From: Stigonema sp964246695
GTDB lineage: Bacteria > Cyanobacteriota > Cyanobacteriia > Cyanobacteriales > Nostocaceae
DNA: 39,572 bases
Direction of reading: 5' to 3'
NCBI GenBank assembly: GCA_964246695.1
Contig: CAXTSI010000014.1
Location: 1 to 39,572 of the forward strand
Positions 33,844 through 39,572 of this stretch are shown in pieces. Position 1 is the stretch's first letter; each line of letters starts with the position of its first letter. Position numbers and translations under genes: made by a program. The notes beneath the pieces were generated by a model, which was given only the letters and a program-made list of their open reading frames with translations, had not been told where the DNA came from and ran no database searches.

Positions 33844-33883
33844 TTATGTTTAGCAGTGTGAGCGGTGTCACACTGAAACATAA
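33844..33883. promoter_or_regulatory. 40-bp interrupted palindrome upstream of sodB
   Basis: TTATGTTT (33844-33851) pairs with AAACATAA (33876-33883), and AGTGTGA (33855-33861) with TCACACT (33868-33874), leaving a 6-nt loop. It lies about 70-110 bp upstream of the sodB start and 55 bp after the end of the SDR gene on the same strand. It could be an operator for sodB or a terminator hairpin for the SDR transcript; the AT-rich outer arms and lack of a U-run make an operator as likely. Confidence 0.5.
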
Positions 33884-33937
33884 AACTTAATACCCTGATT
33901 TTACTAGGAAACGTCGTTTTTCTAGCCTCTGCCAAAA

Positions 33938-34669
33938 TTACCAGGGAACAGGCTGACGCGAGTTAAAGAAGCCGCCAGTCGGTCCATCAGCGCTAAGCGT
34001 TGCCAGCCACACTGGAGTATCAGCGCCTTCTTCAGGTGAGTGGATACCACTATTATTATTTAAATCTGTACGACAAAAGTCTGGGTCGGCAGAGTTGACT
34101 TTGATTGGAGTATCTTTTAATTCATACGCCAGCATCACAGTAAAAGCATTGAGCGCAGTTTTGGAGGCGTTATAGTCCAGTGGCTTCACGTTGTAGAACT
34201 CGTAATTCGGGTTGCTGTTATTGGTGAGTGAACCGAGTCCACTGGACATATTGACGATTCGTCCGGCATCACTTTTGCGGATTAATGGCAAAAGTGTCTG
34301 TGTCACGGTAATTACACTGAAAAAGTTAGTCTCAAAAACTGTACGAATGTCATCTAGTGACATTTGGCTGGGCGGGACACGTCCACCAGTAATGCCAGCG
34401 TTGTTAATCAGGATATCAAGTTTACCAAAGTGCTTTTCGAGGTCATCTCTTGTCGCTTCGATACTAGCAGCATCGGTTACATTAAGTTGATGGAAATCAA
34501 CATCCAAGCCTTGTTGTTTCAACTTGTCAGCTGCTTGTTGTCCTCTGACTGAATCTCTTGCGCCCAAAATAACTTTTATTCCCTGCTTTGCCAGTTGTCG
34601 GCTAATTTCAAAGCCTAGCCCTTTGTTCGCACCTGTAACTAGTGCAATCTTTTTGTCATTGCTGTTCAT
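33938..34669 (-). CDS. Short-chain dehydrogenase/reductase
   Basis: A classical SDR of 243 residues, similar to plant and bacterial carbonyl-reductase-like members. It has the NAD(P)-binding VTGANKGLGFEIS (about 11-23), LDILINNAGI, the Ser142/143 region VNMSSGLGS, and the catalytic Tyr166-xxx-Lys170 in YNASK. An Arg after strand 2 (GARDS) suggests NADPH. It would reduce a carbonyl substrate that cannot be named. The gene ends 162 bp from the sodB start with the palindrome in between. Neighbours do not hint at a pathway. Confidence 0.92.
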   Translation of the reverse strand: MNSNDKKIALVTGANKGLGFEISRQLAKQGIKVILGARDSVRGQQAADKLKQQGLDVDFHQLNVTDAASIEATRDDLEKHFGKLDILINNAGITGGRVPPSQMSLDDIRTVFETNFFSVITVTQTLLPLIRKSDAGRIVNMSSGLGSLTNNSNPNYEFYNVKPLDYNASKTALNAFTVMLAYELKDTPIKVNSADPDFCRTDLNNNSGIHSPEEGADTPVWLATLSADGPTGGFFNSRQPVPW

Positions 34670-34803
34670 AATTTTCTCCTCTAAAAATCAAGCTGCTTTC
34701 GAGTCACAGTTTCTCACCGATTCGAGCTGTCAAAAACACATTCCATTCATACTGAAGAGAAAATTCTCAAGAAATCATGGAAAACTGGAGAGCGCTAGTA
34801 TGA

Positions 34804-35253
34804 CTAGGATTGAGCAATAATGGTTCTTGGATCAACTGCTGTTATTTCAGAAAAACGTCTGAAATCCTTAGTGTTGAATGTCAATAGATGTGTCAGATTG
34901 TGGGTAATCATGGCAGCAACCAATCGCGTATCGTGTGCAGGCTTTCCCGTGACTTGATACTTAACGACCAAATTTTCCCAAGCAAAAAAAATCGCCGAAT
35001 TATCTGGCTTTAATGTAAAAATATTCTTCAATTGAGCCAATTCGTGTATAATATTTGCAATAGATAGCCCCAACCCATTGACTGCAATCGGACGTGTAGC
35101 AACAACCCAAAACTCAATAAAGTTCTGTGGAACGACACAAAGTTCCTCACCTTGCTCAAGCAGACTCTTCACTGCATCAACAGCAGCTTTATGCATCGGA
35201 TGAGTTTCTTGAACACTCCGTAGTATGACATTTGTGTCTACTAAGTAGCTCAT
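34804..35253 (-). CDS. PIN-domain ribonuclease toxin, VapC-type
   Basis: A protein of 149 residues with the PIN-domain metal-binding acids: Asp6 in YLVDTNVIL, Glu47 in QNFIEFWVV, Asp108 in AHDTRLVAAM, and the LLTFNTKDF motif with Asp130. VapC toxins cleave tRNA or rRNA and are held inactive by a partner protein. The start overlaps the upstream gene by 4 nt (ATGA), the typical antitoxin-toxin arrangement. All four acidic positions look intact, so the toxin is probably active. It lies at the edge of the accessory stretch of the window. Confidence 0.88.
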   Translation of the reverse strand: MSYLVDTNVILRSVQETHPMHKAAVDAVKSLLEQGEELCVVPQNFIEFWVVATRPIAVNGLGLSIANIIHELAQLKNIFTLKPDNSAIFFAWENLVVKYQVTGKPAHDTRLVAAMITHNLTHLLTFNTKDFRRFSEITAVDPRTIIAQS

Positions 35254-35525
35254 AACATTTCATCTTCTCTGCTATAGATACTCTCACGACTGATTGCTTC
35301 ATCCGAAAGGGGTGGTGCAGAAGTAGAATGGCTTTTTGCCCAATTGACAAATGCTTGAGCGCGTTCTTGGGGAGAAAGAACGGTAGGCACTACTGATGGT
35401 TGTGAAGCAATCAACAAGCCTGCGATCGCCATTTGCAAAAATTCTTCTACTGATATGCCGGCTGCTGCTGCTTGAGCAATTAGCCGCGCTTCAATCTCTG
35501 GTTTCAACTCAATCACAATTGCCAC
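35250..35525 (-). CDS. Probable antitoxin partner of the PIN toxin
   Basis: A protein of 91 residues, starting from GTG 35525 (VAIVIELKPEIEARLIAQAA). GGGAGG (35534-35539, coding strand) lies about 8 nt before this GTG, which decides against a longer start at 35561. The N terminus ELKPEIEARLIAQAAAAGISVEEFL resembles the ribbon-helix-helix DNA-binding part of antitoxins, and the C-terminal tail SDEAISRESIYSREDEML would wrap the toxin. It is translationally coupled to the toxin. It likely autoregulates the pair through a site upstream of 35540, although no clear palindrome was identified there. Confidence 0.8.
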   Translation of the reverse strand: MAIVIELKPEIEARLIAQAAAAGISVEEFLQMAIAGLLIASQPSVVPTVLSPQERAQAFVNWAKSHSTSAPPLSDEAISRESIYSREDEML

Positions 35526-35740
35526 AGTACAAACCTCCCAACAGCAATACTGATTTTTCAATCCTTTCTAAACAAGTTTAGCAATGTGTTAGTGCCGCCC
35601 TCCTTCTCCCAAAATTATTAAATGAGTAATCTTCAGGTGATCCAAGAACTAAGACCGCGCATTCCGTGAGAAGCGCAAAGTTGTAAGATTTCGCCAATTC
35701 ACAGATACCAAAGTTATTTGGGATGCAATGTCCTGAGAGC

Positions 35741-35893
35741 CAAGGGGCGATCGCTTTCATTGTCACCGGACACATTCTCGCTGCGTTACTCATCGACCAC
35801 TATGGTTTGCGTGGTCTAGTACCACTTACTCCATCACGACTTGTCGGCGCTTTGCTGATGGTCGCAGGTGTTTTTCTAGCTCGACGTTCATAA
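35741..35893 (+). pseudogene. 3' fragment of a YdcZ (DUF606)-family membrane protein gene
   Basis: The frame 35741-35893 encodes AIAFIVTGHILAALLIDHYG and then LRGLVPLTPSRLVGALLMVA, ending ARRS. (A/L)LLIDHxG(L)xG and RxxGALLMxAGV are hallmarks of the last two membrane helices of YdcZ/DUF606 proteins, small DMT-superfamily transporters. Upstream of 35741 the frame no longer resembles the family, so the first two thirds or more are lost. It is a relic and probably not expressed. Confidence 0.7.
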
Positions 35894-36075
35894 CTTAAAA
35901 ACTGTTTGACTGTCCATCATGGCAACACTTGGGGATGGTTCTCAGTTTTGACTCACACGTACCCACAAACTTATTTTTCGTTACATACTTATGTTGTCAA
36001 AGGAGTAGTACAATACCAGCAAAGCTCATTTTACCTCATTTTCTAGCACAAAACTTCGCTCCAAAGGAGTAATCG

Positions 36076-37326
36076 ATGATATTGAAAGCCGCACAACTCG
36101 AAACTCACAGAGCCTTCTCACGTCGTGGATTTCTGAAAACAGGCGCAGCTCTTGCCATTGCGTCCTCAATACTGGTTAAGGGCCAAGCACAAAATAGAGC
36201 CGCAGCATCAAGTGCTCGCGTATTCGCTTACGTTGGCACCTATACGGGTGCGATCGGCAAGGGCGGTAATGGTGAAGGCATATACTTGTTTGCCATGAAC
36301 CCCACAAATGGAGTTCTGTCCGAAGTTAAAGTCGTTGCGGAAATAGCCAATCCCACCTGGATTGCCTTCGATCCTTCCCACACCCATCTGTATGCAGCGA
36401 ATGAAGTGTATAATGAAACGGGTGGGTCGGTCAGTTCCTTTGCAATCAACAGATCGACTGGTGAACTGGTCTTTCTGAATGTCGTCAGTTCGGAGGGTGC
36501 CGGTCCCGCGCATTTGAGCGTCGATCCTTCTGGAAAATTCGTGCTAGTGGCAAATTTTGGAGGAGGAAGTATCGCGGTCTTACCAATCCTGCCCAATGGA
36601 TCGCTGGGTCCAGCCACAGATGTTCACCTTGATCTCGAAGCAGTTGGCCCGGCGAAAGCCACTAACGCCCCGATTGGAAGCTTCGCGCTCAGCGGTCATG
36701 ACGCACCTCATGCCCATTTTATTCAGGCTCATCCCAGCAATCGTTTTGTTTTACAGACCGACTTGGGGCAAGATCGGATTTACATCTATGATTTCGATTC
36801 GCGGGCGGGCAAACTCTCTCCGGCGAGCTCCAACTCCTTCGTCTCGTTGCCCCCCGGAGATGGTCCTCGGCATCTCGCCTTCCATCCAAATGGCAAATGG
36901 ATCTACTCGAATCAGGAACAGGGGTCTACCTTGGTCTTCTTTCAATTTGATGCAACAGTTGGGTCGCTGCTACCCCAGCAGACAATCTCAACCCTGCCAC
37001 AGGGATTTACAGGTACAAGCACCACCTCTGAAGTTCTGGTCTCTCCAGACGGACTTTTTCTGTATGTGGCAAATCGTTTCCATAATTCTGTCGCTGTCTT
37101 CTCGATTGACCGTAGAGGTGGGCTGACATATATTGGCGAAAGCGCGGCGCTGGGAGATATTCCTCGAAACATCAGCATAGATCCGACCGGGAACTTTCTA
37201 TATTGCTGCAATCAGCTGAGTGACAATATCACCTGCTTCCGAATAGACCGCCGAACTGGACTACTGAAGTCCACGGGCCAGTACACGCCGGTGGGTAGTC
37301 CGGCGAGCATTATTTTTCTCGTTTGA
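36076..37326 (+). CDS. Tat-exported lactonase-family beta-propeller protein
   Basis: A protein of 416 residues. The N terminus SRRGFLKTGAALAIASSILV (residues 14-33) is a textbook twin-arginine signal peptide, so the folded protein is exported. The rest is a seven-bladed beta-propeller of the 6-phosphogluconolactonase (YbhE/Pgl) family: AYVGTYT near residue 52, repeated xxPTWIAFDPSHTHLYAANE and GPAHLSVDPSGKFVLVANFG blades, DAPHAHFIQAHPSNRFVLQTDLGQDRIYIY, and GPRHLAFHPNGKWIYSNQEQ. The blade residues His, Glu and Arg of the family seem present. An exported member is unlikely to serve the cytosolic pentose phosphate path and may act on other lactones. Its codon use (CCCG, GGCG, CTCG) looks more GC-rich than neighbouring genes, suggesting transfer. 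AAAGGAG precedes the start. Confidence 0.9.
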   Translation: MILKAAQLETHRAFSRRGFLKTGAALAIASSILVKGQAQNRAAASSARVFAYVGTYTGAIGKGGNGEGIYLFAMNPTNGVLSEVKVVAEIANPTWIAFDPSHTHLYAANEVYNETGGSVSSFAINRSTGELVFLNVVSSEGAGPAHLSVDPSGKFVLVANFGGGSIAVLPILPNGSLGPATDVHLDLEAVGPAKATNAPIGSFALSGHDAPHAHFIQAHPSNRFVLQTDLGQDRIYIYDFDSRAGKLSPASSNSFVSLPPGDGPRHLAFHPNGKWIYSNQEQGSTLVFFQFDATVGSLLPQQTISTLPQGFTGTSTTSEVLVSPDGLFLYVANRFHNSVAVFSIDRRGGLTYIGESAALGDIPRNISIDPTGNFLYCCNQLSDNITCFRIDRRTGLLKSTGQYTPVGSPASIIFLV

Positions 37327-37358
37327 GTTTTGACATCAATAGACTTCTTGCATAAATG

Positions 37359-37400
37359 CCCCCTAAAAAAAAAGGGGGAAGCCCCCCGAACCTCGGGGGG
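37359..37400 (+). terminator. Double GC hairpin after the lactonase gene
   Basis: CCCCCT-A9-GGGGG (37359-37378) is followed directly by a perfect 8-bp stem CCCCCCGA (37382-37389) with TCGGGGGG (37393-37400) around ACC. It lies 32 nt after the lactonase stop. The strong stem suits termination, though no U-run follows on the + strand. Similar GGGGGA/CCCCC blocks are also dispersed repeats in cyanobacteria. Confidence 0.55.
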
Positions 37401-37472
37401 TTGTGGGGGATCTTCAGTCCGTGAGTACTACTAACTGAACTGTATTGACTGAAAATATCAATGTTTGACGCC

Positions 37473-38137
37473 TCACCGATTAACGCTGCTCATTAATGAT
37501 GCGGAAGTGCGATCGCCCGCAGCAACACCTTTAGGCGATATCTCCTCAATGCGGTCAAGTTCTGCTAGGGTCAGTGTAATATCAACTGCTGCAACATTCT
37601 CCTCAAGGTAAGCACGGCGTTTTGTTCCAGGAATTGGGACAATATCATCTCCTTGGACAAGTAACCAAGAAAGCGCGAGTTGTCCAGGAGTCGCACCCCT
37701 TTGAGTGGCAATTTCTTTCACTTGCTCAACTAGTTGCAGATTCTTGTAGAAGTTTTCGCCTTGGAATCTAGGCTGAATTCTCCTCAAGTCATCAGGAGCA
37801 AAATCGTCAGGAGTGGTAATTTTTCCAGAAAGAAATCCCCGTCCCATGGGACTGTAAGGGACAAATCCAATCCCTAACTTGCGAACGGTAGGTAGAACCT
37901 CATCTTCTGGATCGCGACTCCAGAGGGAGTATTCTGACTGTAAGGCACTAATTGGATGAACAGCATGAGCGCGTTTAATAGTTTCTGCCGCCGCCTCAGA
38001 AAGCCCAAGGTAGCGGACTTTGCCTTGCTGTACCAACTCTGCCATTGCACCAACCGTCTCTTCAATAGGCACATTTGGATCGACGCGATGAAGATAGTAC
38101 AAATCGATGTAGTCTAGCCCCAGATGGCGCAACGAGG
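37473..38137 (-). pseudogene. Aldo/keto reductase gene, 3' part, cut by an insertion sequence
   Basis: This codes for the C-terminal two thirds of an AKR (TIM-barrel NADPH oxidoreductase): SLRHLGLDYIDLYYLHRVDP with the strand-4 His, YLGLSEAAAETI, VPYSPMGRGFLSG, and the NADPH-binding end IVPIPGTKRRAYLEENV. The part before it lies beyond the IS at 39292-39514. Removal of the insertion and one TATCA joins HQACD-TSLRHLG in frame, so the break is caused by the IS and is recent enough to leave both halves open. The distal fragment may still be translated from TTG 38132, but without the N-terminal strands it cannot be active. Confidence 0.9.
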
Positions 38138-38168
38138 TATCATATCAAGTCCGGTTGAACACTCATAA

Positions 38169-38576
38169 TTAAACGGCTGTACTCGGCCACCAATGATAGA
38201 AGGCGATCGCTTTAATCAAATCCTGTTGTTGCAGCAGAACCAGACAACGTTGGAACAAAACCTCCTCTAATTCGTCCAAGGATTCAAAAGTTCGATTAGC
38301 GATCGGTTCATTTGTTAGAGGCCACAGACGTTCTGCGGGTTGTAATTCTGGCGAGTAGGGAGGCATAAACTCCAGATGTAGACCCACTGGTAGTTGTAGA
38401 GTGACCAACTCACTAACATGCCAACCTGCTTGATCTAAGGTCAAAATTACCTGCTTGTCCTGACTAATCCCAAATTCCCGTGCTGTTAGCAGCCAAAACT
38501 TGATTAAACAAAGTGATGTTGACTCTAGGGAGAATCCAGAAGTACGTTTCTCCTGATTCTGGATGAACAAAACCAT
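38169..38576 (-). CDS. IS630-type transposase, C-terminal frame
   Basis: This frame carries the end of the DDE catalytic domain: ILTLDQAGWHVS with the second catalytic Asp, FMPPYSPELQPAERLWPLT with the Glu (ELQPAERLW), and the usual helical tail up to HWWPSTAV. The genuine protein part begins near 38490 (AREFGISQDKQVI); the first 30 or so codons of the open frame are out-of-frame reading of the other part. It lacks a sensible start of its own, so it depends on frame change from the upstream frame, or is dead. Confidence 0.8.
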   Translation of the reverse strand: MVLFIQNQEKRTSGFSLESTSLCLIKFWLLTAREFGISQDKQVILTLDQAGWHVSELVTLQLPVGLHLEFMPPYSPELQPAERLWPLTNEPIANRTFESLDELEEVLFQRCLVLLQQQDLIKAIAFYHWWPSTAV

Positions 38577-39201
38577 AAAGCCATAGCCACTCTCGACGCC
38601 AGTTGACTATAGCTATTGGTTGTTCTCCCACCGGTGTCCACACTCGTCGGATCATCGGCTTGAGTCCGAGGCGATGTTCATCCATCGCCCAGACTTCGAC
38701 TGTTGCTGCAGGATGATCAGCTTGGATCTGCTCTACTTTCAACGTTAGTTTTTTTTTCCAAGCTTCCTGTTCTAACGGGTCAGCATCTTCATGATGAGTC
38801 CGAGGACATTTAAGGCGAAAATCCATCTGCCGTAGGTAGTCCCAACCTCTCTGTTTTGGTATGGGACGCTCCAGTAAATCAGCAATCCAATTAGCCACCT
38901 TACGACTATTCCATAAGCCACCATCAGGGGGTGGTTCTTGTAGTGCCTGCCACAATTGGGCTTGCTGAATATCTGTCAAGAGTGGTTCTGCTCCTGGATT
39001 TTCGTGGCGATAGTCTGCTAGTCCCAGCGGTCCATTACTGTTATAACGTCGAGCTAGTTTGTAAATCCAATCCCGACTGTAGCTGGTAACGGCAGCCACG
39101 AATTGAGTACTCTTACCTTGGGCTAAGAGCCAAATAATTTGGTAGTGAGAGCGTTCCACTGGGTCTTTACAACCGAGGGTAACGGGTTTCCAGTTCCTCA
39201 A
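38464..39201 (-). CDS. IS630-type transposase, N-terminal frame
   Basis: A frame of 245 codons with a helix-turn-helix N terminus (KSTQFVAAVTSYSRDWIYKL, about 30-49), a second winged-helix region (LWNSRKVANWIADLLERPI) and the first catalytic Asp in VEVWAMDEHRLGLKPMIRR (about 167-185). It runs on to PRVNITLFNQVLAA and then leaves the family sequence, stopping at 38464. The next frame (38169-38576) resumes with AREFGISQD after a +1 step (equivalent to dropping one base) near 38485. Either this is programmed frameshifting as in several IS630 relatives, or a disabling 1-bp insertion. Confidence 0.82.
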   Translation of the reverse strand: MRNWKPVTLGCKDPVERSHYQIIWLLAQGKSTQFVAAVTSYSRDWIYKLARRYNSNGPLGLADYRHENPGAEPLLTDIQQAQLWQALQEPPPDGGLWNSRKVANWIADLLERPIPKQRGWDYLRQMDFRLKCPRTHHEDADPLEQEAWKKKLTLKVEQIQADHPAATVEVWAMDEHRLGLKPMIRRVWTPVGEQPIAIVNWRREWLWLYGFVHPESGETYFWILPRVNITLFNQVLAANSTGIWD

Positions 39202-39291
39202 CGCTCAAGTAAGGTTGTATTGTGACGCGTTTTGGCATTCTTCGTAGATAGCACACTGACTTTTATTTTGTGATTATACAAACGGACTTGA

Positions 39292-39572
39292 TATCACACG
39301 CTTGATGGACGTACTCAGGCGTACCTTTGACAACTATTGAAAGTCCATGCTCAGTATTTTGGAAACCTGTGATGCCGAACTTAGTAGCTAGCACTACTTT
39401 GTCGCGCCGATCTTTAATCGCCCTTCCTACTAACTGCTCATTTGCACCAGCACCATATGCATCCGCAGTATCCAGAAAGTTAACACCAAGGTCTAATGCA
39501 CGATGGATGGTCACAATGTGCGATTCGTTCAGCCTAAACCTGAAAGGGGAGGACGGCTGGCTTTGGTTGAGT
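39292..39572 (-). pseudogene. Aldo/keto reductase gene, 5' part, beyond the insertion
   Basis: From about 39526 to 39293 the frame reads ESHIVTIHRALDLGVNFLDT with the catalytic Asp, then ADAYGAGANEQLVGRAI with the catalytic Tyr, VVLATKFG with the catalytic Lys, and GTPEYVHQACD, the N-terminal third of the AKR. It then enters the IS. Towards the window end (39530-39572) the residues SQPSSPFRFRL no longer look like the first strand of an AKR (no GLxVSxLGLG), so the true start has been altered or lies outside the window. All catalytic residues seen are intact; the gene is broken only by the IS and perhaps by this odd 5' end. Confidence 0.85.

Larger units (their letters stand above)
38138..39296 (-). 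mobile_element. IS630-family insertion sequence inside an aldo/keto reductase gene
   Basis: The element carries a DDE transposase in two overlapping frames. Inverted ends TATCAAGTCCG (38143-38153) and CGGACTTGATA (39283-39293) match over 11 bp; beyond them both sides continue with a similar G/TTTG. TATCA occurs at both junctions (38138-38142 and 39292-39296), as a duplicated target that includes the TA preferred by IS630 elements; because of this repeat the exact outer base is ambiguous by up to 5 bp. The net insertion is 1154 bp. Undamaged ends and joinable target gene halves point to a recent insertion. Confidence 0.88.

Noticed and set aside
33776..33871. Longer N terminus for SodB as a leader peptide
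   Set aside because: The 32 extra residues would be translated from the palindrome, and the ATG at 33775 has its own ribosome site and the family start MAFELPPLPY.
35578..35793. Minus-strand open frame of 71 codons
   Set aside because: It is antisense to the YdcZ relic, has no ribosome site and no recognisable motif.

Overview
The window reads as chromosomal DNA of a filamentous (Nostocales-type) cyanobacterium. Evidence: GCGATCGC (HIP1) octamers are scattered through genes on both strands, heptameric STRR arrays built on TAATTGC, CACTAAC, AAAAGTC and similar units lie between genes, and several proteins (Fe-SOD, the 68-residue protein at 32566-32772, the STAS-like protein) look typically cyanobacterial. 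No RNA gene or CRISPR array was recognised.

Layout. 1-4623: housekeeping genes and repeats (mobA, a frameshifted STAS-like gene, ilvN), a TnpB relic, a 108-bp MITE-like element, and a LuxR-type response regulator that lacks its phospho-acceptor Asp. 4624-30324: about 26 kb, all on the + strand, forming a polysaccharide cluster of Wzx/Wzy type. It holds a PglF/CapD-like 4,6-dehydratase, a MurJ-family flippase, a Wzy-like polymerase, five intact GT4 glycosyltransferases, three methyltransferases, an asparagine-synthase-like amidotransferase, a UDP-glucuronate-epimerase-like SDR, a phosphoglycosyl transferase, an ATP-grasp/HAD pair, a DegT aminotransferase and a Wzc-like co-polymerase/BY-kinase. 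The cluster also carries its own debris: a GT2 stub, an 87-bp scrap of the cluster's own dehydratase gene, a GT4 cut by an in-frame amber codon, and an N-terminally truncated second phosphoglycosyl transferase. 30435-34669: mostly minus-strand conserved genes (PHP phosphoesterase, purM, a small conserved protein, sodB, an SDR). 34804-39572: accessory DNA with a VapBC-type toxin-antitoxin pair, a YdcZ-family relic, a Tat-exported lactonase-like beta-propeller, and an aldo/keto reductase gene split by an IS630-family insertion.

How the genes fit together (inference): the dehydratase and DegT aminotransferase would make a 4-amino-4,6-dideoxy sugar nucleotide. The phosphoglycosyl transferase at 21454 would start the lipid-linked repeat unit, and the GT4 enzymes would extend it. 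Methyl, amide and possibly ATP-grasp-dependent groups would decorate it, the MurJ-like protein would flip it, Wzy would polymerise it, and the Wzc-like kinase would control chain length. No NeuD/PglD-type acetyltransferase and no outer-membrane export protein is visible here.

The best candidates for something undescribed are the secreted TIM-barrel-like protein at 10197-11369 inside the cluster, the ATP-grasp/HAD pair, and the signs that one sugar-initiation module (28749-30324) is decaying while another is intact.
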